9,186 bases of DNA from Pseudomonadota bacterium (lineage in GTDB: Bacteria; Pseudomonadota; Gammaproteobacteria; Steroidobacterales; Steroidobacteraceae), in assembly GCA_028067895.1 (NCBI GenBank), contig JAPTUI010000100.1, positions 1 through 9,186 on the forward strand. Direction: 5' to 3'. Numbering within the stretch: position 1 is the first letter of the stretch; the number at the start of each line of letters is the position of its first letter. A program made the translations under genes and the position numbers. The notes under the pieces were generated by a model, which was given only the letters and a program-made list of their open reading frames with translations, was not told the DNA's origin and searched no databases. Of the stretch, positions 1 to 7,300 are shown one piece after another.

Positions 1-2
1 GG

Positions 3-683
3 GGTGTCGGGGACAGCAAGGGGCTGATGGAGGCTGAGCTGCGCCAGCGGCACATCAAATGGATCACGAATGCCAAAGTGAGCTCGGTGAGCGCCGGGGA
101 GATGCTCGTGCAGGAGCTCGATGAGCAGGCCCAACCGAAGCACGAGCATACACTCGCCTTCCGCTTCGCCATGGTGCTGCCGGCCTTCAAGGGCGTCGAT
201 GCGGTCGCGGCGGTGCCCGGACTGTGCAATCCGCGCGGTTTCGTGCTCATCGATCAGCATCAGCGCTCGAAGAAGTATCCCAATATCTTCTCCGCCGGCG
301 TCTGCGTCGCGATTCCGCCGGTCGAGGCGACCCCGGTACCGACCGGTGCGCCGAAAACCGGCTACATGATCGAGTCGATGGTCTCGGCGATCTGCGAGAA
401 CATCGGCGCGGAGCTCGAGGGGCGCAGCGCGCAGGCCGAGGCGACCTGGAACGCGATCTGCCTGGCGGACTTCGGCGATACCGGCGCGGCGTTCGTCGCG
501 CTGCCGCAAATCCCGCCGCGCAACGTGACCTGGACGAAGGTCGGCAAGTGGGTCCACCTCGGCAAGGTGGCATTCGAGAAGTACTTCCTGCGCAAGGTGC
601 GCACCGGGTCGATCACCCCGGTCTACGAGCGCTACGTGCTGAAGACCCTCGGCATCGTATCGCTGAAGGGCAGCGAGTCATGA
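3..683 (+). CDS. sqr: Sulfide:quinone oxidoreductase, type I (C-terminal part, 5' end outside window)
   Basis: This is the last 226 residues of a flavoprotein that oxidises sulfide to polysulfide at the cytoplasmic face of the inner membrane and passes the electrons to quinone. The reading frame is open from the left edge (it begins GVGDSKGLM), so the ATG at 27 is an internal Met and the FAD-binding N-terminus is missing. The recognisable run is CNPRGFVLIDQHQRSKKYPNIFSAG, split here as CNPRGFVLID and QHQRSKKYPNIFSAG, then PVPTGAPKTGYMIESM, WNAICLADFGDTGAAF and a basic/aromatic C-terminal tail (KVAFEKYFLRKV) of the kind that forms the amphipathic membrane-binding helices. The remembered Acidithiobacillus ferrooxidans enzyme matches this region closely; the Cys of WNAICLADFGD (visible residue 153) aligns with its redox-active Cys356. 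Three further Cys (visible residues 75, 101, 131) are present. The stop overlaps the next start by four bases, so it is in an operon with the TolC-like gene. The family call is firm; the substrate is inferred from the family. Confidence 0.9.
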   Translation, partial: GVGDSKGLMEAELRQRHIKWITNAKVSSVSAGEMLVQELDEQAQPKHEHTLAFRFAMVLPAFKGVDAVAAVPGLCNPRGFVLIDQHQRSKKYPNIFSAGVCVAIPPVEATPVPTGAPKTGYMIESMVSAICENIGAELEGRSAQAEATWNAICLADFGDTGAAFVALPQIPPRNVTWTKVGKWVHLGKVAFEKYFLRKVRTGSITPVYERYVLKTLGIVSLKGSES

Positions 684-1981
684 GAGCAGGCGTGCGGCAG
701 CTCGGTATCGCGGTGTTCCTGGCGGGCGCAATGCAGGCGCTGCAGGCGAGGGCGGGGACGCTCGAGCAGGCGTGGCGGCTCGCGGCGGCGCGCAACCAGA
801 CGCTGGCGGCAGCGGCCGCAGAAGTGCAGGCCGCACGCTCGGGCGAACGGGCCGCGCGCGACGCCCGCTGGCCCAGCATCGATGCCGAGGCCAGCTACTC
901 GCATCTGGGGCAGGCGCCGGAACTCCAGGTGCTCACCCCCTCGCTCGCGTTCCGCTCCGGTCCGATCTTCAAGGACAATCAGTACCTCAGCGCAACGGTA
1001 CAGATGCGGGTGCCGCTCTACACCGGCGGGGCGATCCGCGCGGGTGTCGCCGCGGCGCGCGCCGGTGTGCGCGGGGCGGACGCCGAGCAGCAGGCAACGG
1101 TGGCAGACGTGAAGCTCGAGGTGGCCGAAGCGTACGTCGCGGTATTGCGCGCGCAGCAGCAGGCCCGGGTGGCGGACGCGAGCGTCAAGAGTCTCGCGGC
1201 GCACCTGCGTGACGTGCAGGCCAAGTTCAACCGGCACATGGTGGCCAAGAGCGATCTGCTCGCCGCTGACGTGGCGCTCGCCAATGCGCGCTCGAGCCAG
1301 GTGAACGCCCAGAATGCGCTCGCGGTCTCGCAGGAGGAATACAACCGACTGCTCGGCGAACCGCTCGGGCGCATCCCGCATCTCGATCCGGTGCTGCCGA
1401 CCTTCGCGGTCGACCGGCTGCCGCTCGCGCAGTTGATCGAGCGGGCGCTCGCCAAGCGCGGGGAGTTGCACGCACTCGCCGCGCGGGCCGGGGCGCTCTC
1501 GGCGCGGGCGCGCGCCGCGACCGCGAGCCGGCTGCCACACCTGGCGGCGGTCGGCGGCTTCACGCATTTCGACAACCAGATACTCAACCACCAGAACTTC
1601 TCCTCCGTCGGCGTCGGGTTCACCTGGAAGCTCTTCGATGGGGGCGCGGCGGCCAACGAGGCCGACGCGCTGCGCTCGCGCAGTCGCGCCGAGCGGCATC
1701 GGCTTGCTGATCTGCGCTCGCGCATCGCGCTCGAAGTGCGGGCCGACTGGTTGACGCTCGCGGCCGCGCGCGCGCGCCTCCAGGCCTCGCGTGCCGCAAC
1801 GGCGCAGGCGCAGGAGAACCTGCGCATCTCGCGGCAACTGTATGGCGTGGGGCTCGCCTCGAATACCCAGGTGCTGGACGCCGTCACGCTGCGCACGCAG
1901 GCCGAGGAGGACTACAACAATGCGAAGCTCGACTCGGCCCTCGACCGGCTGCGTTTGGCCTACGCAGTGGGCGCTCTGTGA
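680..1981 (+). CDS. TolC-family outer-membrane efflux protein
   Basis: A 433-residue outer-membrane factor, the trimeric exit duct used by RND, ABC or MFS export pumps. The N-terminus is a signal peptide (basic MRAGVRQ, hydrophobic core LGIAVFLAGAM, likely cut after ARA at residue 25). Two OEP halves follow. The first has the strand region around residues 100-120 (QYLSATVQMRVPLYTGG), then long Ala/Gln-rich helices ending in EEYNRLLGEPLG (219-230). The second has the matching strand region FSSVGVGFTWKLFDGGAA (307-324), then helices with ISRQLYGVGLASNTQVLDA (383-401). The two WKLFDGG/VPLYTGG turns are the equivalent points of the internal repeat. Length is normal for the family. The ATG at 680 overlaps the SQR stop (ATGA), with GAAGGG about nine bases upstream, which supports this start and translational coupling. 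The pump it serves is not in the window; an adaptor and transporter may lie upstream of the SQR gene or elsewhere. Confidence 0.92.
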   Translation: MRAGVRQLGIAVFLAGAMQALQARAGTLEQAWRLAAARNQTLAAAAAEVQAARSGERAARDARWPSIDAEASYSHLGQAPELQVLTPSLAFRSGPIFKDNQYLSATVQMRVPLYTGGAIRAGVAAARAGVRGADAEQQATVADVKLEVAEAYVAVLRAQQQARVADASVKSLAAHLRDVQAKFNRHMVAKSDLLAADVALANARSSQVNAQNALAVSQEEYNRLLGEPLGRIPHLDPVLPTFAVDRLPLAQLIERALAKRGELHALAARAGALSARARAATASRLPHLAAVGGFTHFDNQILNHQNFSSVGVGFTWKLFDGGAAANEADALRSRSRAERHRLADLRSRIALEVRADWLTLAAARARLQASRAATAQAQENLRISRQLYGVGLASNTQVLDAVTLRTQAEEDYNNAKLDSALDRLRLAYAVGAL

Positions 1982-1995
1982 GCGTGTGGCACGCT
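1981..1995 (+). terminator. Small hairpin between two convergent stop codons
   Basis: A perfect 6-bp stem with a three-base loop (AGCGTG-TGG-CACGCT) fills the gap between the TolC-like stop (1979-1981) and the K+ channel stop (1994-1996), sharing bases with both. No T-run follows on either strand, so a Rho-independent terminator is only possible, not shown. A second short stem, CGCTC-TGT-GAGCG, ends inside it and would compete. Confidence 0.35.
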
Positions 1996-3223
1996 AACCG
2001 AGTTTCAGCAACTGGGTAATCAGCGCATCGGTCTGGATCTGCTCGCCGCTGAGGGCCATGGCGAGCAGCTCCCCGCCGAGCAACGGCAGGGTGAGCAGCA
2101 CATCGGGGCGGGTGCGGGCCAGGCGTCCGGTGTTACGCGTGTCGCTGACGGCGGCCACGGTGCGCACCTCGGGGTTCATTTCCTTCGCCGCGAGCACCAC
2201 GAAGGCGTTGTAGGAGTCATCTTCGCTGAGCGCCAGCACCGCGCGCGCCTTGGCGATGTCCGCCTGGCGCAGCAGCTCGGTGTCGCTGCCGTCGCCGACC
2301 AGCACATCCTCGGGATGCTGCTCGTCCTCCGGGGGTTTGTCCGCGACGATGCTGGTGACTTGCAGGCCCCGAGCGATCAGCGCCCGGGCCGTATCCTGGG
2401 CGAGTGGGCCGTCGCCCACCACGATGATATGGGACACGCGCTTCATCTTTCCTCTTCTTCGCGGCTGCAGCAGGTTCATCAGCCGCTTGTCGATCAAGGG
2501 GCCGGCGATCGCCGGCAGGGCGGTGGCGAACACGCCGAGCCCGAGCACGATCAGCGAGATCGTGAAGATCCGCGCGTCGCTCGACACCGGGGTGATGTCG
2601 CCGTAACCGACGGTCGACATCGTTTCGACCGCGAAATACGCCGCGTTGACGGCCGTCGTGATGCGCGGCTGAAAGCCGCCGCCGAGGATCAGAGCCCCGA
2701 CCGTCCCATAGCCGAGGGTCAGCAGCAGGCCGGTCAGTGCGAACAGCGTTGCGGTGGCGAGGCTCGCGCGCGTGAATGCCCGGCGCGCCGCGAGCAGCAG
2801 CAGCAGCTGCACGAAGCTGAAGATCTCCAGCGGGCGCGAGGTGCGCGCGAGCGGAGAGAATTCAAGTGCCACCACGGCCAGGGTGAGCAGGAACGCCAGC
2901 ATCCACGCCAGACGCGAGCGCCAGAGCATCCCGAAGCCCACCAGCACGAGCAGAACCCCGATGCCGACGTGCGAGGCGGCGCTGGCGCCAATCTCTGCGA
3001 TGCCGACACCCCCGGCGAGTGAGCTGATCTGCGGGGAGGCGATGGCATGCAGTAGCGGGCGCAGCGAGCCGGAGCCGAGCAGGATGTGCAGCAGGCCTTG
3101 AGCGCCGACCAGCAGCGCGAGCGGCACTTGCGGAAACCAGGCGCGCATGTGCAGCATGCGCTCAAGGCGCTGCTGCTCCTTGCGCAGCCAGATGCGCTCG
3201 GCGCTGAACCATTCGCGCTTCAC
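1994..3223 (-). CDS. kch: Kch-like potassium channel with one RCK (TrkA-N) domain
   Basis: A 409-residue inner-membrane K+ channel of the six-transmembrane type, closely resembling Escherichia coli Kch (417 residues) as I remember it. The N-terminal half is hydrophobic, with membrane segments near residues 33-50, 85-100, 105-121, 135-147 and 155-180. The pore helix and selectivity filter are at 198-209 (AVETMSTVGYGD), followed by SSDARIFTIS (214-223) and the inner helix to about 242. There are no regularly spaced arginines resembling a voltage sensor. Residues 262-409 form one RCK N-type Rossmann domain: VVGDGPLAQDTAR with a GxGxxA loop in place of GxGxxG, then DGSDTELLRQADI and RAVLALSEDDSYNAFVVLAAKEMNP. 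There is no second RCK-C domain, as in Kch. The start is GTG at 3223, with GAGG eight bases upstream; Met23 is a weaker alternative. The gene converges on the TolC-like gene and diverges from the TauE gene. Confidence 0.93.
   Translation of the reverse strand: MKREWFSAERIWLRKEQQRLERMLHMRAWFPQVPLALLVGAQGLLHILLGSGSLRPLLHAIASPQISSLAGGVGIAEIGASAASHVGIGVLLVLVGFGMLWRSRLAWMLAFLLTLAVVALEFSPLARTSRPLEIFSFVQLLLLLAARRAFTRASLATATLFALTGLLLTLGYGTVGALILGGGFQPRITTAVNAAYFAVETMSTVGYGDITPVSSDARIFTISLIVLGLGVFATALPAIAGPLIDKRLMNLLQPRRRGKMKRVSHIIVVGDGPLAQDTARALIARGLQVTSIVADKPPEDEQHPEDVLVGDGSDTELLRQADIAKARAVLALSEDDSYNAFVVLAAKEMNPEVRTVAAVSDTRNTGRLARTRPDVLLTLPLLGGELLAMALSGEQIQTDALITQLLKLG
2450..2455 (-). promoter_or_regulatory. 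Internal ribosome binding site before Met260 of the K+ channel
   Basis: On the minus strand a purine run containing AGAGGA stands three bases before an in-frame ATG (2446-2444), codon 260 of the channel. Translation from here would give a 150-residue protein equal to the whole RCK domain. The spacing is short but usable. MthK makes such a product from Met107, and I recall the same for E. coli Kch at Met240, which lies at the same distance from its TVGYGD filter. Confidence 0.5.
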
Positions 3224-3282
3224 GCCCCGCGCCTCGAGAAGGGCTGCACCGTGCGGCAGAAATCGTCAAGTGGCACGTTCAT
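3220..3282 (-). other. Possible 20-codon leader ORF overlapping the channel start
   Basis: On the minus strand an ATG at 3282 opens a 20-residue frame (MNVPLDDFCR...SRRGA) whose TGA overlaps the GTG start of the K+ channel as GTGA. That arrangement would suit translational coupling. Against it, the 18 bases before its ATG contain no Shine-Dalgarno-like purine run, and a frame this short can arise by chance. It resembles no peptide I know. Confidence 0.25.
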
Positions 3283-3339
3283 GGGATCAACTGTGCGCCA
3301 GTGGTGCGCTCGGACGAAAGCAGGCTACGACTGCCCAAC

Positions 3340-3348
3340 ACTATAGCA
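3340..3348 (-). promoter_or_regulatory. Extended -10 promoter candidate for the K+ channel gene
   Basis: Read on the minus strand this is TGCTATAGT: a TATAGT hexamer (five of six to the sigma-70 consensus) with the TGn extension directly before it. No good -35 hexamer lies 16-18 bases upstream, which is typical of extended -10 promoters. The predicted start of transcription is near 3333, about 110 bases before the channel's GTG. It is the only AT-rich hexamer in this GC-rich divergent region. Confidence 0.45.
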
Positions 3349-3394
3349 GGAACCGCTGTGTGCGAACGGTACGACGGGCGAGGCGCGGGGTGTT

Positions 3395-3401
3395 GAGGTG
3401 A
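3395..3401 (+). promoter_or_regulatory. Ribosome binding site deciding the TauE/SafE start
   Basis: GAGGTGA is a seven-base match to the complement of the 16S rRNA 3' end. A GTG at 3398 lies inside it, so that codon is unlikely to be the start it serves. The GTG at 3404 lies five bases after GAGG and the ATG at 3410 lies eleven bases after it. Either is possible; the two differ by only two residues. Confidence 0.6.
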
Positions 3402-3409
3402 GTGTGACG

Positions 3410-4177
3410 ATGGCGCTCGTGGCGTTGCTCGGCGGAGCGCTCGCCGGCTTGTCGCTCGGGCTGCTCGGGGTCGGCAGCTCGATCCTGATCGTGCCGTTGC
3501 TGGTGTACGGGATGCATCTCGCGCCGCACCGGGCGATCGGTACCTCGGCGCTGGCGGCGACTGCGAGCGGACTGTGGAGCCTGGCGATCCATGCGCGTGC
3601 CGGAACAGTCCGCTGGCGCGAGGGCGGCACGTACGCACTCGCCAGCGTGCTCGGCGCGGCGAGTGGCGCGCGCCTGGGCCGCGCCACCGACAGTCACCTG
3701 CTGCTTGCGCTGCTCGGAGCCCTGATGGTGCTGATCGCAGGTCTGATGGTGCGCGGTACGCTGCGCCGCGGTGCGCCAGGGCCTGCGGCGCCGGCGCAGC
3801 CGAGCGGCGCACGGCTCGCGGCGCTCGCCGCGGCGGGCTTCGGTATCGGTTCGCTCGCCGGGCTGGTCGGGGTCGGCGGTGGCTTTCTCACCGTGCCGGC
3901 ACTCGCCTTCGTCGCCGGTCTGCCGCTGCTCAGCGCGGTCGGCAGCTCGCTGATGTCGGTGAGTGCGGTGGCCGCCACGACCGCAGTGAGCTACGCCAGC
4001 GCGCACCTGGTCGATTGGCCGATGGCCGGACTGCTCGTGGCTGGCGGGATGCTCGGCGGCTATGCGGGGGTGAGGCTCGCCCGCGTGCTCGGCGCACGCA
4101 AGCGCGCGCTGACGGTGCTGTTCAGTGCGGTGGTGGCCGCTGCGGGGCTGTACATGATGGTGCATTCGCTGCGCTGA
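3410..4177 (+). CDS. TauE/SafE-family membrane permease (putative sulfite/organosulfonate anion exporter)
   Basis: A very hydrophobic protein of 255 residues (257 from GTG 3404) with the two-repeat layout of the TauE/SafE family, whose studied members export sulfite or sulfoacetate-type anions across the inner membrane. Each half begins with the family's glycine-rich signature: GLLGVGSSILIVPLL at residues 17-31 and GLVGVGGGFLTVPAL at 151-165. Each is followed by a matching GTSALAATASGL (44-55) or GSSLMSVSAVAA (178-189) segment. About eight membrane segments can be drawn, with a Pro/Ala/Gly-rich cytoplasmic-type linker around 117-135. Length is normal. It diverges from the K+ channel and shares with it a control region of under 200 bases. 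Many TauE-family genes sit with SQR or persulfide dioxygenase genes, and an SQR gene lies 2.7 kb away, which makes a sulfur substrate plausible. However, the family is broad and the substrate is unknown here. Confidence 0.88.
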   Translation: MALVALLGGALAGLSLGLLGVGSSILIVPLLVYGMHLAPHRAIGTSALAATASGLWSLAIHARAGTVRWREGGTYALASVLGAASGARLGRATDSHLLLALLGALMVLIAGLMVRGTLRRGAPGPAAPAQPSGARLAALAAAGFGIGSLAGLVGVGGGFLTVPALAFVAGLPLLSAVGSSLMSVSAVAATTAVSYASAHLVDWPMAGLLVAGGMLGGYAGVRLARVLGARKRALTVLFSAVVAAAGLYMMVHSLR

Positions 4178-4342
4178 GTCGCCTGCCGATGCGACGGGCC
4201 GGCGCGCAGGCACGTCCGACGCGACACGCGGCGGCTGGTTTCGGCGCGGTCGCTTCGGTACATTGCTGCGCTTTCAGGCCAATACCGCGCGCCGGCTCGG
4301 CTCGGCTGCTGCTTCGGGGCGTGCACGCGAGGGGGGAGTCCG

Positions 4343-7300
4343 ATGAAACTGGCAATACCGTTCACTGTCGCGGCAGCCTGTGCCGTATTGGCTGTGCCGC
4401 TCGCACGGGCCACACCGGCCGGTGCGCAGCAGGAGAATTCCCGCGGACGCACGTTGCTGCCGATGCCCGTCAGCTCGCGCTTCCGCTTCCGGCAGATCGG
4501 CCCGGCGCTCGCCGGTGGGCGCGTCACGGCCGTGGCCGGGGTGGCCGGCAACCCCAGGGTGTATTACGTCGGCGGGGCCGATGGCGGTGTGTTTCGCACC
4601 GATGACGGCGGCATGACCTGGACGGCGCTGTTCCAGCACCAGGCAGTCGCCTCGGTCGGGGCGCTCGCGGTCGATCCGCGCAATCCGGCCGTGGTCTGGG
4701 TCGGCACCGGCGAGTCGAACGTCCGCAACGACATCTCGTACGGCAATGGGGTGTACGTGTCGTACGACAGCGGTGCCCATTGGCGCCATGTCGGCCTCAG
4801 CGGCACGCTGCAGATCTCGAGCATCCTAGTCAATCCGCACCACGGCGGCACGGTACTGGTGGGCGCCATGGGCGATCCGTGGAAGGACAGCACCGAGCGC
4901 GGCGTGTACCGCACCAGCGACGGCGGCAAGCACTGGCAGCGGGTGCTGTACGTGGGTCCTGAGGTGGGCATCTCGGACATGGCGATGGATCCGCGCAATC
5001 CCAACATCGTGTACGCCGCGACGTATCGGTTCCGTCGCGAGCCCTGGCATTACTCCTCCGGAGGTCCCCAGGATGCGATCTACAAGTCGGTCGACGGCGG
5101 CAAGACCTGGGCGCGCCTGCGCGGGCATGGTCTGCCGAGCGGCGCAGTCGGACGCATCGGTCTTGCCGTGGCGCCGAGCGATCCGAACGTCGTGTATGCG
5201 GTGATCGGCAGCCACCAGGGCGTGCTGTGGCGCTCCGATGACGCCGGCGCGCATTGGACGCTGGTCAGCAAGGATCAGTCGGTCGATGCGCGACCGTTTT
5301 ACTTCTCGCACATCGCAGTCGACCCGAAGAATCCGAACCACGTGTTCGCACTCTCGATGCGCCTGCTCGCCTCCGAGGACGGCGGGCGCACCTGGCAGCG
5401 CATCGCGCGTCGGATCCACGTCGACAATCATGCGATCTGGATCGACCCGAGCGGCAGCGGGCGTATCATCGAGGGCAATGACGGCGGCGTGGCGCTCTCG
5501 CTCGACAATGGCAAGCATTGGGCGTTCGTACACAACATCGCGCTCGGGCAGTACTACCACGTCGCCGCCGGCGGCGGGCTCTTCTATCAGGTCTGCGGAG
5601 GACTTCAGGACAACAACTCCTGGTGCGGTCCGGACGCGAGCAAGAATCCGCTCGGCATCTCCTCTCGGGCCTGGGTCGGATTCAACGGCGATGACGGCAT
5701 CTACGGCATGGTCGCTGCCGATGATCCGAACCTGATCTACAACGAAGGGCAGAACGGCTCTTATTTCATCTACAACCGCTCCGAGGAGCAGCTGCACGAC
5801 ATCCAACCGTTCCCGCGCGATGACAACGGCCGCGGCGCCGACGGGGCACGCTACCGTTTCGCCTGGGAAGCGGCCTTTGCGGTTTCCCCGGACGATCCGA
5901 AGGTGCTCTACGCGGGCGGCAACGTGGTGTTTCGCAGCGACAATCGTGGCCGCACCTGGCAGGTGATCAGTCCCGATCTGACGCGCAACGATCGCGCCAA
6001 GCAGGGCCCTTCGGGCGGCCCGGTCATTCAGGACAACTCTGGGGCGGAGTACTACGACGCGATCCTCACGATCGATCCGGCCCAGTCGAACCCCCAGGTG
6101 ATCTGGGTCGGGACCGACGATGGGTTGGTACAGGTGACCCGCGACGGCGGCAAGCATTGGCACAACGTGACGGCGCGGATTCCGGACCTGCCGGCGTGGG
6201 GGCGTGTGGAGTCGATCGACGTGTCGCCGACGAACCCCGGCAGCGCACTGATTGCCGTCGACCGGCACTTCAGCGGCGACTTCAAGCCCTATCTGTACAG
6301 CACCGATGATTACGGCGCGCACTGGCGCTCGATCAGCGGCAACCTGCCGGCTGACGTGTATGCGCACGTCGTGCGCCGCGATCTGCACGATCCGAATCTC
6401 TACTACGCTGGTTTGGAGAACGGCCTGTACGTTTCGTGGGACGCCGGTCGACAGTGGTACAAGTTCGGACTCGGTCTGCCGGACGCGGCGGTGTACGACT
6501 TGGCGCTGCAGGCGCGCACCAACTCCCTGATAGTGGCGACCCATGGTCGCGGTGCGTGGATCCTCGACGATTTGACTCCGTTTCAGCACTGGAGCGCGCA
6601 TGTTGCGCATGCGCCACTCACGTTGTTCAAACCCGAGGTGGCGGTTCGCTACTGGCCGTTCTCGACCACCGAATGGATGGGCGATGGCGCCTACTACGGG
6701 CAGAACCCTCACTACGGTGCGGCATTCAGCTACTACCTCGCGCACTCGATGAGTGCGCCCGGAGAGCTCCTCATCCGTAATGCCAGTGGCCAGCTCGTGC
6801 GTACTTATCAGGGGTTGCACAAAGGCAAGGCCGAGGTGATGACGCCGGCCGCCGCGGGCGCGACGGGCGGCGGTCACGGCGAGGTGCCGTGGGTGGCGGG
6901 GCAGGCGGGGCTGCATCGCATTTACTGGAATCTGCACGCGCAGGGTCCGGTGCGTTGGCGCTCGGCGCCGCAGTTCAACCGCGGGCCGCACAATGGCGCG
7001 TTGCTGCCGCCGGGGACCTACACCGCAACGGTGAAGTTCGGCACCACGAGCGCGTCGCAGACCTTCACCGTGGTCAACGATCCGGCCTCGCACGGTACTC
7101 TGGCCGGGATGACCGAGCGGTATGAGGTGACCGAGTCGGTGCTGCACGAGATCTCTCAAGTCGACGTGGCGCTGAACCATCTCGATGGGCTCGCCGCGCA
7201 GCTGAAGAGCCTCAAGGCGGCCGTGCGCGGGCTGCCCGAGCAGCACCAGGCCGATGCGGCGATCGCGACACTCGAGCGTGCCCGCCACGTGGCGCTGATG

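Noticed and set aside
224..679. N-terminal extension of the TolC-like frame back to 224
   Set aside because: The extension is an Arg-rich out-of-frame reading of the SQR gene. The signal peptide begins at the ATG at 680, with a Shine-Dalgarno site and the ATGA overlap.
632..1837. A 401-codon minus-strand open frame
   Set aside because: It is antisense to the TolC-like gene, which has a signal peptide and the full OEP repeat. The antisense product is Arg-rich and unrecognisable.
4293..4307. Three tandem CGGCT units before the BNR-repeat gene
   Set aside because: Too short to be more than a low-complexity GC run, with no associated structure or site.
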